NCBI GenBank assembly: GCA_900478215.1
Contig: LS483478.1
Location: 744,001 to 808,000, forward strand
Direction: 5' to 3'
Length of the DNA: 64,000 bases
Source: Salmonella enterica subsp. houtenae serovar Houten
GTDB lineage: Bacteria > Pseudomonadota > Gammaproteobacteria > Enterobacterales > Enterobacteriaceae
The first letter of the stretch is position 1. Every line of letters begins with the position of its first letter. Made by a program: the position numbers and the translations under genes. The notes below the pieces were generated by a model that was given only the letters and a program-made list of their open reading frames with translations, was not told the origin of the DNA and did no database searches. Shown piece by piece: positions 29,477 through 44,816 of the stretch.

Positions 29477-32350
29477 ATGACACAGACGTTAAGCCAGCTT
29501 GAAAACAGCGGCGCTTTCATTGAACGCCACATCGGACCGGACGCCGCGCAGCAGCAAGAGATGCTGAATGCGGTTGGCGCCGAGTCGTTAAACGCGCTGA
29601 TCGGTCAGATTGTGCCGAAAGACATTCAGCTCGCGACTCCGCCGCAGGTTGGCGAGGCGGCAACCGAATATGCCGCACTGGCGGAATTAAAAGCCATCGC
29701 CGGGCGTAACAAGCGCTTCACGTCGTACATTGGCATGGGCTATACCGCGGTGCAGCTACCGCCGGTTATCCTGCGCAACATGCTGGAAAATCCAGGCTGG
29801 TATACCGCTTACACGCCTTATCAGCCGGAAGTCTCTCAGGGGCGTCTGGAAGCGCTGCTCAACTTCCAACAGGTGACGCTGGATCTGACCGGACTGGACA
29901 TGGCTTCCGCCTCGCTGTTGGATGAAGCGACCGCCGCCGCTGAAGCGATGGCGATGGCAAAGCGCGTCAGCAAACTGAAAAATGCTAACCGTTTCTTTGT
30001 CGCCTCTGATGTTCATCCGCAAACTCTGGATGTCGTCCGCACCCGCGCCAAAACCTTTGGCTTTGACGTGATTGTCGATGATGCGGCAAAAGTGCTGGAT
30101 CATCAGGACGTATTCGGCGTGCTGTTACAACAGGTAGGCACCACGGGCGAAATTCACGACGACAGCGCGCTGATTAGCGAACTCAAAGCCCGTAAAGTGA
30201 TTGTCAGCGTCGCTGCCGATTTTATGGCGTTGGTGCTGCTTACCGCGCCGGGTAAACAGGGCGCGGATATTGTTTTTGGCTCTGCGCAACGCTTTGGCGT
30301 ACCGATGGGTTATGGTGGCCCGCACGCGGCATTCTTTGCCGCCAAAGATGAATTCAAACGCTCCATGCCAGGCCGTATTATCGGCGTCTCAAAAGACGCG
30401 GCGGGCAACACCGCGCTGCGCATGGCGATGCAGACGCGCGAGCAGCATATCCGTCGCGAGAAAGCGAACTCCAATATCTGTACTTCACAGGTCTTGCTGG
30501 CCAACATCGCCAGCCTGTATGCCGTTTATCATGGCCCGGTCGGCCTGAAGCGCATCGCTAATCGTATCCATCGCCTGACTGATATTCTGGCGGCTGGCCT
30601 GCAACAGAAAGGCCTGAAGCTGCGTCATGCGCACTACTTTGACACGCTGTGTGTTGAAGTGGCCGATAAGGCTGCGGTACTGGCGCGTGCTGAAGCGGCA
30701 GAGATTAATCTGCGCAGCGATATTCATAACGCGGTGGGGATTACGCTCGATGAAACTACCACCCGTGAGAACGTGGAGCAGTTGTTCAATGTTTTGCTGG
30801 GTGACAGTCACGGCCTGAATATCGACACGCTGGATAAAGATGTGGCGCTTGATAGCCGCTCCATTCAGCAAAGTATGCTGCGCGACGATGCGATTCTGAC
30901 GCATCCGGTATTTAACCGTTACCACAGCGAAACCGAGATGATGCGCTATATGCATTCGCTGGAGCGTAAAGATCTGGCTCTGAACCAGGCGATGATCCCG
31001 CTGGGTTCCTGCACCATGAAGCTGAACGCCGCTGCTGAAATGATCCCTATTACCTGGCCGGAATTTGCCGAATTGCATCCGTTCTGCCCGCCGGAGCAGG
31101 CGGAAGGATATCATCAGATGATTAGCCAGCTTTCTGACTGGCTGGTGAAACTCACCGGGTACGACGCCGTCTGTATGCAGCCGAACTCCGGCGCGCAGGG
31201 AGAATACGCGGGGCTGCTGGCGATTCGCCACTATCACGAAAGCCGTAACGAGGGGCATCGCGATATCTGCCTGATCCCGGCATCTGCCCACGGCACCAAC
31301 CCGGCATCCGCTCAGATGGCGGGAATGCAGGTGGTGGTGGTCGCGTGCGATAAGAACGGCAACATCGATCTTGACGATTTGCGCGCCAAAGCGCAGCAGG
31401 CAGGCGAAAATCTCTCCTGCATCATGGTGACGTATCCGTCTACGCACGGCGTCTATGAAGAAACGATCCGTGACGTGTGTGACATCGTTCATCAGTTTGG
31501 TGGTCAGGTTTACCTTGACGGCGCGAACATGAACGCCCAGGTTGGCATCACCTCACCGGGTTTTATTGGCGCAGACGTTTCGCACCTCAATTTGCATAAA
31601 ACTTTCTGTATTCCGCACGGCGGCGGTGGTCCGGGGATGGGACCGATCGGCGTTAAATCGCATCTGGCGCCGTTTGTACCGGGTCACAGTGTGGTGCAAA
31701 TTGAAGGGATGCTGACTCGCCAGGGCGCAGTTTCCGCAGCACCGTTCGGCAGCGCCTCCATTCTGCCGATTAGCTGGATGTACATCCGCATGATGGGCGC
31801 AGAAGGCCTGAAGCAGGCAAGTCAGGTAGCGATTCTTAACGCTAACTATATCGCCAGTCGTCTGAAAGACGCGTACCCGGTACTGTATACCGGTCGCGAT
31901 GGCCGCGTGGCGCACGAATGTATTCTTGATATTCGACCGCTGAAAGAGGAGACCGGCATTAGCGAGCTGGATATCGCCAAGCGCTTAATCGATTACGGTT
32001 TCCATGCGCCAACCATGTCCTTCCCGGTTGCGGGCACGCTGATGGTAGAGCCGACGGAATCTGAAGGTAAGGCCGAGCTGGATCGCTTTATCAATGCGAT
32101 GCTGGCGATTCGCGCGGAAATCGATCGCGTGAAAGCCGGTGAGTGGCCGCTGGAAGATAACCCGCTGGTGAATGCGCCGCACACGCAAAATGAGCTGGCG
32201 GCGGAGTGGAATCATGGTTACAGCCGTGAGGTTGCCGTCTTCCCGGCGGGCGTGGCGAACAAGTACTGGCCGACCGTGAAACGCCTTGATGACGTGTATG
32301 GCGACCGGAATCTGTTCTGCTCCTGCGTACCGATGAGCGAATACCAGTAA
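29477..32350 (+). CDS. gcvP: Glycine dehydrogenase (decarboxylating), P protein
   Basis: A 957-residue PLP enzyme that decarboxylates glycine and loads the aminomethyl group onto GcvH. It is a tandem duplication of a PLP fold: an N half (about 1-450) and a catalytic C half, where [17 protein letters not shown] carries the PLP lysine. The start MTQTLSQ gives the family length; the open frame extends 76 codons upstream through a REP element and is not used. It closes the operon, followed by a REP and convergent bglA. Confidence 0.97.
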   Translation: MTQTLSQLENSGAFIERHIGPDAAQQQEMLNAVGAESLNALIGQIVPKDIQLATPPQVGEAATEYAALAELKAIAGRNKRFTSYIGMGYTAVQLPPVILRNMLENPGWYTAYTPYQPEVSQGRLEALLNFQQVTLDLTGLDMASASLLDEATAAAEAMAMAKRVSKLKNANRFFVASDVHPQTLDVVRTRAKTFGFDVIVDDAAKVLDHQDVFGVLLQQVGTTGEIHDDSALISELKARKVIVSVAADFMALVLLTAPGKQGADIVFGSAQRFGVPMGYGGPHAAFFAAKDEFKRSMPGRIIGVSKDAAGNTALRMAMQTREQHIRREKANSNICTSQVLLANIASLYAVYHGPVGLKRIANRIHRLTDILAAGLQQKGLKLRHAHYFDTLCVEVADKAAVLARAEAAEINLRSDIHNAVGITLDETTTRENVEQLFNVLLGDSHGLNIDTLDKDVALDSRSIQQSMLRDDAILTHPVFNRYHSETEMMRYMHSLERKDLALNQAMIPLGSCTMKLNAAAEMIPITWPEFAELHPFCPPEQAEGYHQMISQLSDWLVKLTGYDAVCMQPNSGAQGEYAGLLAIRHYHESRNEGHRDICLIPASAHGTNPASAQMAGMQVVVVACDKNGNIDLDDLRAKAQQAGENLSCIMVTYPSTHGVYEETIRDVCDIVHQFGGQVYLDGANMNAQVGITSPGFIGADVSHLNLHKTFCIPHGGGGPGMGPIGVKSHLAPFVPGHSVVQIEGMLTRQGAVSAAPFGSASILPISWMYIRMMGAEGLKQASQVAILNANYIASRLKDAYPVLYTGRDGRVAHECILDIRPLKEETGISELDIAKRLIDYGFHAPTMSFPVAGTLMVEPTESEGKAELDRFINAMLAIRAEIDRVKAGEWPLEDNPLVNAPHTQNELAAEWNHGYSREVAVFPAGVANKYWPTVKRLDDVYGDRNLFCSCVPMSEYQ

Positions 32351-32375
32351 TTACTACCGCTGTAAGCAAGTTCTG

Positions 32376-32408
32376 TAAGCCGGGTAAGCGTAGCTGCCGC
32401 CCGGCAAT
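32376..32408. repeat. REP element between gcvP and bglA
   Basis: GCCGGGTAAGCGTAGC with imperfect complement GCTGCCGCCCGGC, a REP palindrome between two convergent genes. Confidence 0.65.
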
Positions 32409-32413
32409 CGCAA

Positions 32414-33859
<1,446 letters not shown>

Positions 33860-33979
33860 TCAATTTATTTAGTCTGTTATCATTCATTCTGCACCAAATG
33901 GCATTTAAAGCGTACGCAAAATTCCTGGATGCTCGCGTGTCGGGGCAAGAACACATTCAGATCGTAACATTCACTTTAA

Positions 33980-34315
<336 letters not shown>

Positions 34316-34475
34316 TAAAACTGAACGCTTGTTAGTTGAGTTTTTCTGCTTAATATATTGAATAATAAGTGAAATTTAATTTTGCGGATTTATTTTAGCT
34401 AACATGTGTTCACTGGAACCATTCTCAGTTACGCTAGAAGCGCAGTTCATCGTTATGAACGTTTCTCCGGAGTAA

Positions 34476-35138
<663 letters not shown>

Positions 35139-35145
35139 TGTTGTG

Positions 35146-35232
35146 ATGCCGGATGGCGGCGCAAGCGCCTTAGCCGGCCTACGACAACAGCGCGTGCGAG
35201 CCTGATGGCGTTGCGCTATCAGGCTATCCGGC
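35146..35232. repeat. BIME (paired REP elements) between yqfA and ygfZ
   Basis: Two palindromes: GATGCCGGATGGCGGC...TTAGCCGGCCTAC and GCCTGATGGCGTTGCGC...TCAGGCTATCCGGC, between convergent genes. Confidence 0.7.
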
Positions 35233-35245
35233 TTTTAACGCGATA

Positions 35246-36259
<1,014 letters not shown>

Positions 36260-36363
36260 TTAATGGTAAAAGAGCCATCGGTCATTGCAAGTGCTTTAAA
36301 TAGCCCATTGAGAGCGGATTGCTCGTTTTGCGAGGCGGTATCCAAAACGGATGAACATATTGA

Positions 36364-37135
<772 letters not shown>

Positions 37136-37187
37136 CGGAACGGCGCAAAAGCGGTTCCGTCGAGAGGTAAATGTAGCGAGTAAGGCT

Positions 37188-37709
37188 TCAGGCGTAGTGT
37201 TCGGCCATTTCGCCGAGAATTTGTTCACACCAGGCCTGTATACGCTCATCGCTGAGATCGTACTGGTTCGTTTCATCCAGCGCCAGGCCGACAAACAGTT
37301 GCCCATCCGCAATGACCGGTTTATTGCTGGTAAATTCGTAGCCTTCAGTGGGCCAGTAGCCGACAAATTTAACGCCTTTGAGGGCAAGTTTGTCATGCAA
37401 CATACCCAGCGCATCCAGGAACCACTCACCGTAGCCGAGCTGGTCGCCCATACCGTAAAGCGCAACGATTTTGCCTTCCAGATTGAGATCGTCTAGTTGC
37501 TCCCAGACGGCTTCCCAGTCCTCCTGAATTTCGCCAAAATCCCAGGTTGGGATGCCTAAAATGAGCACGTCGTACTGTTCCATTAAGGCGGGTGCGTCAT
37601 CCTTGAGGTTATGTAATGTCACCAGCTCCGGGCCGAGGATATCGCGAATTTTCTCTGCGGCCATCTCGGTGTAGCACGTGCTGGAACCGTAAAAAAGACC
37701 CATGTTCAT
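37188..37709 (-). CDS. fldB: Flavodoxin 2
   Basis: A 173-residue FMN electron carrier. The phosphate-binding loop is GSSTCYTE (8-15), and the isoalloxazine loops are PTWDFGE and GLGD-like [13 protein letters not shown]. The start MNMGLF matches E. coli; a longer frame starts 19 codons upstream. fldB belongs to the SoxRS regulon in E. coli. It is transcribed away from xerD. Confidence 0.95.
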   Translation of the reverse strand: MNMGLFYGSSTCYTEMAAEKIRDILGPELVTLHNLKDDAPALMEQYDVLILGIPTWDFGEIQEDWEAVWEQLDDLNLEGKIVALYGMGDQLGYGEWFLDALGMLHDKLALKGVKFVGYWPTEGYEFTSNKPVIADGQLFVGLALDETNQYDLSDERIQAWCEQILGEMAEHYA

Positions 37710-37821
37710 TACGTTACATCTCGATTCTGCTATAGCGTTGCGGGTAGTGTAACAGAATCGCTGCATTCACGGCACAATGAGGCATAATGCAGTAAAAGTA
37801 AGCGTGAAGTAGGGGGCGCGA

Positions 37822-38718
37822 ATGGAGCAGGATTTAGCGCGTATTGAGCAGTTTCTGGATGCCCTGTGGCTGGAACGAAATCTGGCGGAAAATACATTAA
37901 GCGCGTATCGTCGCGATTTATCGATGGTCGTTGCATGGTTGCATCATCGCGGAAAAACGCTTGCGACGGCGCAGGCTGATGATTTACAAACGCTGCTGGC
38001 TGAACGGGTGGAGGGCGGATACAAAGCGACCAGCTCCGCACGCCTGTTAAGCGCTATGCGGCGCTTTTTCCAGCATCTGTACCGTGAAAAGTATCGTGAG
38101 GATGATCCGAGCGCGCAGTTGGCCTCGCCTAAGCTTCCGCAGCGTTTACCGAAAGACCTTAGCGAGGCGCAGGTTGAACGGCTCTTGCAGGCGCCGCTTA
38201 TTGATCAACCTTTGGAGTTGCGCGATAAAGCTATGCTGGAAGTGCTGTATGCCACCGGTTTGCGCGTGTCGGAACTGGTGGGGCTGACAATGAGCGATAT
38301 CAGTCTGCGGCAGGGCGTGGTGCGGGTTATCGGTAAAGGCAATAAAGAGCGGTTGGTGCCGTTAGGCGAAGAGGCGGTGTATTGGCTGGAAACGTATCTG
38401 GAGCATGGGCGTCCCTGGTTACTCAATGGTGTATCGATTGACGTATTATTCCCCAGCCAGCGTGCGCAGCAGATGACGCGGCAGACCTTCTGGCACCGTA
38501 TTAAACATTATGCGGTATTGGCTGGAATTGATAGCGAAAAACTATCACCGCACGTTTTACGTCACGCTTTCGCCACGCATTTGCTGAATCACGGCGCCGA
38601 CTTGCGCGTCGTACAAATGCTACTTGGACATAGCGATCTTTCGACAACACAAATTTATACGCATGTCGCAACGGAGCGTTTGCGTCAACTTCATCAACAG
38701 CACCATCCGCGGGCATGA
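37822..38718 (+). CDS. xerD: Site-specific tyrosine recombinase XerD
   Basis: A 298-residue recombinase that with XerC resolves chromosome dimers at dif. The catalytic set is visible: Arg in ATGLRVSELVGL, Lys in GKGNKERLVPL, His/Arg in HVLRHAFATHLL, His in LLGHSDLSTT and the nucleophile Tyr in TQIYTHV. It is the first gene of xerD-dsbC-recJ-prfB-lysS. Confidence 0.97.
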   Translation: MEQDLARIEQFLDALWLERNLAENTLSAYRRDLSMVVAWLHHRGKTLATAQADDLQTLLAERVEGGYKATSSARLLSAMRRFFQHLYREKYREDDPSAQLASPKLPQRLPKDLSEAQVERLLQAPLIDQPLELRDKAMLEVLYATGLRVSELVGLTMSDISLRQGVVRVIGKGNKERLVPLGEEAVYWLETYLEHGRPWLLNGVSIDVLFPSQRAQQMTRQTFWHRIKHYAVLAGIDSEKLSPHVLRHAFATHLLNHGADLRVVQMLLGHSDLSTTQIYTHVATERLRQLHQQHHPRA

Positions 38719-38741
38719 GTGCTGACAGGAAAGGATAGTTT

Positions 38742-39455
38742 ATGAAAAAGCGTTTTATGATGTTCACTTTACTGGCGGCGGCGTTTTCCGGAGTGGCCCA
38801 TGCGGATGATGCGGCTATCCGTCAGTCGCTGGCTAAGCTGGGCGTTCAGAGTACGGAAATTCAAGCCTCGCCAGTGGCCGGCATGAAAACCGTCCTCACT
38901 AACAGCGGCGTACTGTACGTCACTGACGACGGCAAACATATTATTCAAGGGCCGATGTATGACGTGAGTGGCGCGCATCCGGTAAACGTGACGAATAAAC
39001 TGCTGATGAGCCAGCTAAATGCGCTGGAAAAAGAGATGATCGTCTATAAAGCGCCGGATGAGAAACATGTCATTACTGTTTTTACCGATATCACCTGCGG
39101 CTATTGTCATAAGCTACATGAAGAGATGAAAGATTATAACGCGCTGGGGATCACGGTACGTTATCTGGCCTTTCCGCGCCAGGGGCTGGAAAGCCAGGCG
39201 GAGCAGGATATGAAATCTATCTGGTGCGCGAAAGACAAAAACAAAGCGTTTGATGACGCTATGGCAGGGAAGGGCGTGAAACCGGCAAGCTGTGACGTGA
39301 ATATTGCTGACCATTATGCGTTGGGCGTGCAGTTGGGCGTTAGCGGTACGCCAGCCATTGTATTGAGTAACGGCTATGTGGTGCCTGGCTATCAGGGGCC
39401 GAAAGAGATGAAAGCGTTTCTTGATGAGCATCAAAAACAGACCAGTGGTAAATAA
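38742..39455 (+). CDS. dsbC: Periplasmic disulfide isomerase DsbC
   Basis: A 237-residue exported protein that reshuffles wrong disulfides in the periplasm. Residues 1-20 are a signal peptide ending AHA before DDAAIR; a small dimerisation domain follows (to about 80), then a thioredoxin fold with active site CGYC in TDITCGYCHK and a structural pair in IWCAKD and PASCDV. It lies 23 bases after xerD; recJ follows 5 bases after its stop. Confidence 0.97.
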   Translation: MKKRFMMFTLLAAAFSGVAHADDAAIRQSLAKLGVQSTEIQASPVAGMKTVLTNSGVLYVTDDGKHIIQGPMYDVSGAHPVNVTNKLLMSQLNALEKEMIVYKAPDEKHVITVFTDITCGYCHKLHEEMKDYNALGITVRYLAFPRQGLESQAEQDMKSIWCAKDKNKAFDDAMAGKGVKPASCDVNIADHYALGVQLGVSGTPAIVLSNGYVVPGYQGPKEMKAFLDEHQKQTSGK

Positions 39456-39460
39456 TACGC

Positions 39461-41194
39461 GTGAAACAACAGAGACAACTTCGTCGGCGCGAGGCTGATG
39501 AGACGGCGGAACTACCCGCCGATCTTCCTCCATTACTGCGACGTTTATATGCCAGCCGGGGCGTTCGTAGCGCCCGCGAACTGGAGCGCAGCGTGAAAGG
39601 AATGCTGCCCTGGCAACAGCTTAGCGGTATAGATAACGCGGTGGAGATCCTCTACAACGCCTTTCGCGAAGGTATCCGCATTATTGTTGTCGGCGATTTT
39701 GACGCCGACGGCGCGACCAGTACCGCATTAAGCGTATTGGGAATGCGTGCGTTGGGATGTGACAACATCAGTTATCTGGTGCCTAATCGCTTTGAAGACG
39801 GCTACGGTTTAAGCCCGGAAGTGGTCGATCAGGCGAAGGCGCGCGGCGCGCAGCTTATCGTCACCGTAGACAACGGCATCTCATCCCACGCCGGCGTAGC
39901 GCATGCAAAGACGCTGGGGATTTCGGTGATTGTAACCGATCACCATCTGCCTGGCGACACGTTGCCGGATGCCGACGCGATTATTAATCCCAATCTGCGC
40001 GACTGCGAATTTCCGTCTAAGTCGCTGGCGGGCGTCGGCGTGGCGTTTTACCTGATGCTGGCGTTGCGGACATTTTTGCGCGACAAAGGATGGTTCGACG
40101 AGCGCGGCATCGCGCCGCCGAATCTGGCGGCGCTGCTGGATTTAGTGGCGTTGGGAACGGTAGCGGACGTTGTGCCGCTGGACGCTAACAACCGTATTCT
40201 GACCTGGCAAGGGCTAAGTCGTATTCGTGCCGGGAAATGCCGTCCGGGAATTAAAGCGTTGCTGGAGATATCGAATCGCGATCCGCAGCAGCTTGCCGCC
40301 AGTGATTTAGGCTTCGCGTTGGGGCCTCGCCTGAATGCCGCCGGCAGACTGGATGATATGTCCGTCGGCGTGGCATTACTGTTGTGCGACAACCTCGGCG
40401 AGGCGCGTGTTCTGGCCAGCGAGTTGGATGCGCTTAACCAGACGCGTAAAGAAATAGAGCAGGGGATGCAGGCGGAAGCGCTTATCCTGTGCGAAAAGCT
40501 TGAGCGCAGTAGTGAAACGCTTCCGGGCGGTCTGGCGATGTATCATCCTGAATGGCATCAGGGCGTGGTCGGAATTCTGGCGTCTCGCATTAAAGAGCGT
40601 TTTCACCGCCCGGTGATCGCCTTTGCGCCTGCGGGTGACGGCACGCTTAAAGGCTCAGGCCGATCGATTCAGGGGTTACATATGCGCGATGCGCTGGAAC
40701 GGCTGGATACGCTTTACCCTGGTCTGATGATCAAGTTCGGCGGCCATGCGATGGCGGCGGGATTGTCGCTGGAAGAGCATAAATTCGAGCAGTTCCAGCA
40801 ACGTTTTGGCGAGCTGGTGACGGAATGGCTCGATCCTGCCCTGTTGCAAGGCGAGGTGATCTCCGATGGTCCATTAAGCGCGGCGGAAATGTCTATGGAA
40901 GTGGCGCAACTGTTGCGGGATGCCGGACCATGGGGGCAAATGTTCCCGGAACCGCTATTCGATGGCCGTTTCCGTCTGCTGCAACAGCGGCTGGTGGGCG
41001 AGCGTCACCTCAAGGTGATGGTGGAGCCCGTCGGCGGCGGCCCGCTGCTGGATGGCATCGCATTTAATATTGATACGACCTGCTGGCCGGATAACGGCGT
41101 GCGGGAGGTAGAACTGGCTTATAAACTGGACATTAACGAGTTTCGCGGCAACCGTAGTTTACAGATTATTATCGATGATATTTGGCCGCTATGA
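39461..41194 (+). CDS. recJ: Single-stranded DNA exonuclease RecJ
   Basis: A 577-residue 5'-3' exonuclease for recombination and mismatch repair. The DHH-family motifs are VGDFDADGATS, VTVDNG, VTDHHLPG and DLVALGTVADVVPL, with the DHHA1 region later (GGHAMAAGLSL). It starts with GTG five bases after dsbC, so it is coupled and probably weakly translated. A non-coding 104 bases separate it from prfB. Confidence 0.96.
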   Translation: MKQQRQLRRREADETAELPADLPPLLRRLYASRGVRSARELERSVKGMLPWQQLSGIDNAVEILYNAFREGIRIIVVGDFDADGATSTALSVLGMRALGCDNISYLVPNRFEDGYGLSPEVVDQAKARGAQLIVTVDNGISSHAGVAHAKTLGISVIVTDHHLPGDTLPDADAIINPNLRDCEFPSKSLAGVGVAFYLMLALRTFLRDKGWFDERGIAPPNLAALLDLVALGTVADVVPLDANNRILTWQGLSRIRAGKCRPGIKALLEISNRDPQQLAASDLGFALGPRLNAAGRLDDMSVGVALLLCDNLGEARVLASELDALNQTRKEIEQGMQAEALILCEKLERSSETLPGGLAMYHPEWHQGVVGILASRIKERFHRPVIAFAPAGDGTLKGSGRSIQGLHMRDALERLDTLYPGLMIKFGGHAMAAGLSLEEHKFEQFQQRFGELVTEWLDPALLQGEVISDGPLSAAEMSMEVAQLLRDAGPWGQMFPEPLFDGRFRLLQQRLVGERHLKVMVEPVGGGPLLDGIAFNIDTTCWPDNGVREVELAYKLDINEFRGNRSLQIIIDDIWPL

Positions 41195-41298
41195 GCGGGG
41201 CGATTTAACAACACTTTCGCTGTAATTAAGGGGCGAAATCCGCTAATATTTCGCCCTTATAACCGCATTTTGACAAGTCAAATAAAAGAAATCAGACC

Positions 41299-42397
41299 AT
41301 GTTTGAAATTAACCCGGTGAATAACCGCATTCAGGACCTCACGGAACGCACCAACGTTCTTAGGGGGTATCTTTGACTATGATGCCAAGAAAGAGCGTCT
41401 GGAAGAAGTAAACGCCGAGCTGGAACAGCCGGATGTCTGGAACGAGCCCGAGCGCGCGCAGGCGCTGGGAAAAGAGCGCTCATCGCTTGAAGCGATCGTC
41501 GATACGCTTGATCAAATGACTCAGGGGCTGGACGACGTTTCCGGGCTGCTGGAACTGGCGGTAGAGGCTGACGACGAAGAGACGTTTAACGAAGCCGTCG
41601 CGGAACTGAATACGCTGGAAGAGAAACTGGCGCAGTTGGAATTCCGTCGGATGTTCTCCGGCGAGTACGATAGCGCCGATTGCTATCTCGATATTCAGGC
41701 CGGTTCCGGTGGTACTGAAGCGCAGGACTGGGCCAGCATGTTGCTGCGTATGTATCTGCGTTGGGCGGAAGCGCGCGGCTTCAAGACGGAAGTTATTGAA
41801 GAGTCTGAAGGTGAAGTCGCCGGCATTAAGTCCGCGACTATCAAAATCTCCGGTGAATATGCCTATGGCTGGCTGCGCACTGAAACCGGCGTACATCGTC
41901 TGGTGCGTAAAAGCCCGTTCGACTCCGGCGGTCGCCGTCATACCTCGTTTAGCTCCGCGTTTGTGTACCCGGAAGTGGACGACGATATCGATATCGACAT
42001 TAACCCGGCGGATCTGCGTATCGACGTCTATCGCGCGTCTGGCGCAGGCGGTCAGCACGTTAACCGTACGGAATCCGCGGTACGTATCACCCATATTCCA
42101 ACCGGGATCGTGACGCAGTGTCAGAACGACCGTTCGCAGCACAAAAACAAAGACCAGGCCATGAAGCAGATGAAAGCGAAGCTTTATGAACTGGAGATGC
42201 AGAAAAAGAACGCTGAAAAACAGGCGATGGAAGACACTAAGTCCGATATCGGCTGGGGAAGCCAGATTCGTTCCTATGTCCTGGACGATTCCCGCATTAA
42301 AGACCTGCGTACTGGGGTGGAAACCCGCAATACACAGGCGGTACTGGACGGTAGTCTGGATCAATTTATCGAAGCAAGTTTGAAAGCAGGGCTATGA
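41299..42397 (+). CDS. prfB: Peptide chain release factor 2 (programmed +1 frameshift)
   Basis: A 365-residue release factor that reads UGA and UAA. The first 25 codons start at ATG 41299 and end at CTT followed by in-frame TGA (41374-41376). Ribosomes slip +1 on CTTT, aided by the internal AGGGGG (41362-41367), and continue at GAC 41375. RF2 thereby controls its own level. SPF in RKSPFDSG reads the stop codon and GGQ in GAGGQHVN catalyses release. The residue at position 246, four before GGQ, is alanine, not the threonine found in E. coli K-12. lysS follows after 9 bases. Confidence 0.97.
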
Positions 42398-42406
42398 GGA
42401 ATCAAC

Positions 42407-43924
42407 ATGTCTGAACAAAACGCACAGGGCGCTGACGAGGTAGTCGATCTTAACAATGAAATGAAGGCACGTCGCGAGAAGCTGGCTGCACTGCGTGAGC
42501 AGGGTATCCCGTTCCCGAACGATTTCCGTCGTGACCGTACCTCAGACCAACTGCACGCAGAGTTTGATGCGAAAGAAGCTGAAGAACTGGAAGCGCTGAA
42601 CATTGAAGTATCCGTCGCGGGCCGTATGATGACTCGCCGTATTATGGGTAAAGCCTCTTTTGTTACCCTGCAAGACGTAGGCGGCCGCATTCAACTGTAT
42701 GTGGCGCGCGATGACCTGCCGGAAGGCGTTTACAACGAGCAGTTCAAGAAGTGGGATCTTGGCGATATCCTCGGCGCGAAAGGTAAGCTGTTCAAAACCA
42801 AAACCGGCGAGCTGTCTATCCACTGCACCGAACTGCGCCTGCTGACTAAAGCGCTGCGTCCATTGCCGGATAAATTCCACGGCCTGCAGGACCAGGAAGC
42901 GCGCTATCGCCAGCGTTATCTGGATCTCATCTCTAACGATGAATCCCGTAACACGTTCAAAACCCGTTCGAAGATCCTGGCCGGTATTCGCCAGTTCATG
43001 GTGTCTCGCGGCTTTATGGAAGTCGAAACCCCGATGATGCAGGTGATCCCAGGCGGCGCGTCAGCGCGTCCGTTTATCACCCATCACAACGCGCTGGATC
43101 TGGACATGTACCTGCGTATCGCGCCGGAACTGTACCTCAAGCGTCTGGTGGTTGGCGGCTTCGAACGCGTATTCGAAATTAACCGTAACTTCCGTAACGA
43201 AGGCATCTCCGTGCGCCATAATCCTGAGTTCACCATGATGGAACTCTATATGGCGTATGCGGACTACAAAGACCTGATCGAGCTGACTGAGTCTCTGTTC
43301 CGTACGCTGGCGCAGGATGTTCTGGGCACCACCCAGGTTCCGTACGGTGATGAAGTGTTTGACTTCGGTAAGCCGTTCGAAAAACTGACCATGCGTGAAG
43401 CGATCAAGAAATATCGTCCGGAAACGGATATGGCTGATTTGGACAACTTCGACTCCGCGAAGGCGATCGCTGAAAGCATTGGCATTCACGTCGAAAAGAG
43501 CTGGGGTCTGGGCCGTATCGTCACCGAGATCTTTGACGAAGTCGCTGAAGCGCATCTGATTCAGCCGACCTTCATCACCGAATATCCGGCTGAAGTGTCC
43601 CCGCTGGCGCGTCGTAATGATGTGAACCCGGAAATCACTGACCGCTTCGAGTTCTTTATCGGCGGTCGTGAAATCGGTAACGGCTTTAGCGAGTTGAACG
43701 ATGCGGAAGACCAGGCGCAGCGTTTCCTGGATCAGGTTAATGCAAAAGCGGCGGGCGACGACGAAGCCATGTTCTATGACGAAGACTACGTGACGGCGCT
43801 GGAACACGGTCTGCCGCCGACCGCAGGTCTGGGAATTGGTATCGACCGTATGGTGATGCTGTTTACTAACAGCCACACGATTCGTGACGTTATTCTGTTC
43901 CCGGCGATGCGTCCGGTAAAATAA
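42407..43924 (+). CDS. lysS: Lysyl-tRNA synthetase
   Basis: A 505-residue class II aminoacyl-tRNA synthetase charging lysine. An N-terminal OB-fold (about 65-145) binds the anticodon. Motif 2 is [18 protein letters not shown] and motif 3 [23 protein letters not shown] is preceded by GAGG. It is the last gene of the prfB-lysS pair and shows the codon bias of a well-expressed gene. Confidence 0.97.
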   Translation: MSEQNAQGADEVVDLNNEMKARREKLAALREQGIPFPNDFRRDRTSDQLHAEFDAKEAEELEALNIEVSVAGRMMTRRIMGKASFVTLQDVGGRIQLYVARDDLPEGVYNEQFKKWDLGDILGAKGKLFKTKTGELSIHCTELRLLTKALRPLPDKFHGLQDQEARYRQRYLDLISNDESRNTFKTRSKILAGIRQFMVSRGFMEVETPMMQVIPGGASARPFITHHNALDLDMYLRIAPELYLKRLVVGGFERVFEINRNFRNEGISVRHNPEFTMMELYMAYADYKDLIELTESLFRTLAQDVLGTTQVPYGDEVFDFGKPFEKLTMREAIKKYRPETDMADLDNFDSAKAIAESIGIHVEKSWGLGRIVTEIFDEVAEAHLIQPTFITEYPAEVSPLARRNDVNPEITDRFEFFIGGREIGNGFSELNDAEDQAQRFLDQVNAKAAGDDEAMFYDEDYVTALEHGLPPTAGLGIGIDRMVMLFTNSHTIRDVILFPAMRPVK

Positions 43925-43931
43925 GATGTAA

Positions 43932-43995
43932 ATTGCCGGATGGGGCATTAGCCGCCATCCGGCATCTCTTCGTTCAGGCGTAGCGCCATCAGGCA
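43932..43995. repeat. REP element between lysS and idi
   Basis: TTGCCGGATGGGGCATTAGC with complement GCCGCCATCCGGCA, followed by CAGGCGTAGCGCCATCAGGC. It lies between convergent genes. Confidence 0.7.
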
Positions 43996-44000
43996 ATCAT

Positions 44001-44546
44001 TTAGCGCTGGCAGTAATCGCGCAGTCGTTCACGCGCTTGTTCGTCTGACGCTTGCATGACCATCCATGGGCTAAATGCCCACGGCGTAGCGAGAAGGCTT
44101 TTCCATACGCTTTTAAATTCGCTCCACTGATAGTCCATCACCTCTTCGCTGTTAACCTGTAACACGCTGGTCGCCCGCGCGGCAAATACCGGACAGACTT
44201 CATTTTCCACAATACCGTTTGGATCTGTCGCCCGATAGCTGAAGTGCGGATAGACGAGGGTGAGATCGGTAATTTCCACGCCAAGTTCGAACCGACAACG
44301 GCGGATGATCGCCTCTTCGGTGGTTTCGCCTTGTTGCGGATGGCCGCAAACCGAATTCGTCCATACGCCCGGCCAGGCTTTCTTGCTCAGTGACCGTCGT
44401 GTTACCAGCAACTGACCATCCTCGTTAAATAGCCAGCAGGAGAAAGCCAGATGCAAAGGCGTATTAAGCGTATGAGCCGCATACTTTTCCAGTGTGCCGG
44501 AAGGCTTATCCTGCTCATCCAATAAAACGACATGTTCCTCAGTCAT
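44001..44546 (-). CDS. idi: Isopentenyl-diphosphate delta-isomerase (type I)
   Basis: A 181-residue Nudix-fold enzyme interconverting IPP and DMAPP for isoprenoid synthesis. The catalytic cysteine is in [11 protein letters not shown], merging with the Nudix-like box ending [10 protein letters not shown]; the catalytic glutamate is in [10 protein letters not shown]. It is not essential where the MEP pathway makes both products. It stands alone, divergent from ygeR. Confidence 0.94.
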   Translation of the reverse strand: MTEEHVVLLDEQDKPSGTLEKYAAHTLNTPLHLAFSCWLFNEDGQLLVTRRSLSKKAWPGVWTNSVCGHPQQGETTEEAIIRRCRFELGVEITDLTLVYPHFSYRATDPNGIVENEVCPVFAARATSVLQVNSEEVMDYQWSEFKSVWKSLLATPWAFSPWMVMQASDEQARERLRDYCQR

Positions 44547-44816
44547 GAAAGCTCCTGAAAATTAAAATGACCCGGCAGCATGGCCGGGCCATATACTCAG
44601 ACGATCAGCGTAGCTCATAACAGAAAGAAAGGCATTACCAAAACAGGCCCTGACAAAACGCAGACGAGCGCCATTGTGCTGTTATTCGATATTATGCTGG
44701 AATATCGAATATTAGCGGTATCATCATCCACGCTGACCCTTTCCGACGTCAATGGATTGGGCATACGGCGTTTGGCTGCTATCATAAGGCGTCGGTCAAT
44801 AGAGTGAGGAATGGTT

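Noticed and set aside
30485..31492. A 335-codon - strand frame opposite gcvP
   Set aside because: Shadow of a GC-rich gene; no ribosome-binding site or domain.
43061..43996. A 311-codon - strand frame opposite lysS
   Set aside because: Shadow of lysS; arginine- and histidine-rich composition typical of antisense frames.
44580..44807. Short frames on both strands between idi and ygeR
   Set aside because: They overlap each other, have no ribosome-binding site and match no family; the region is probably the ygeR promoter.
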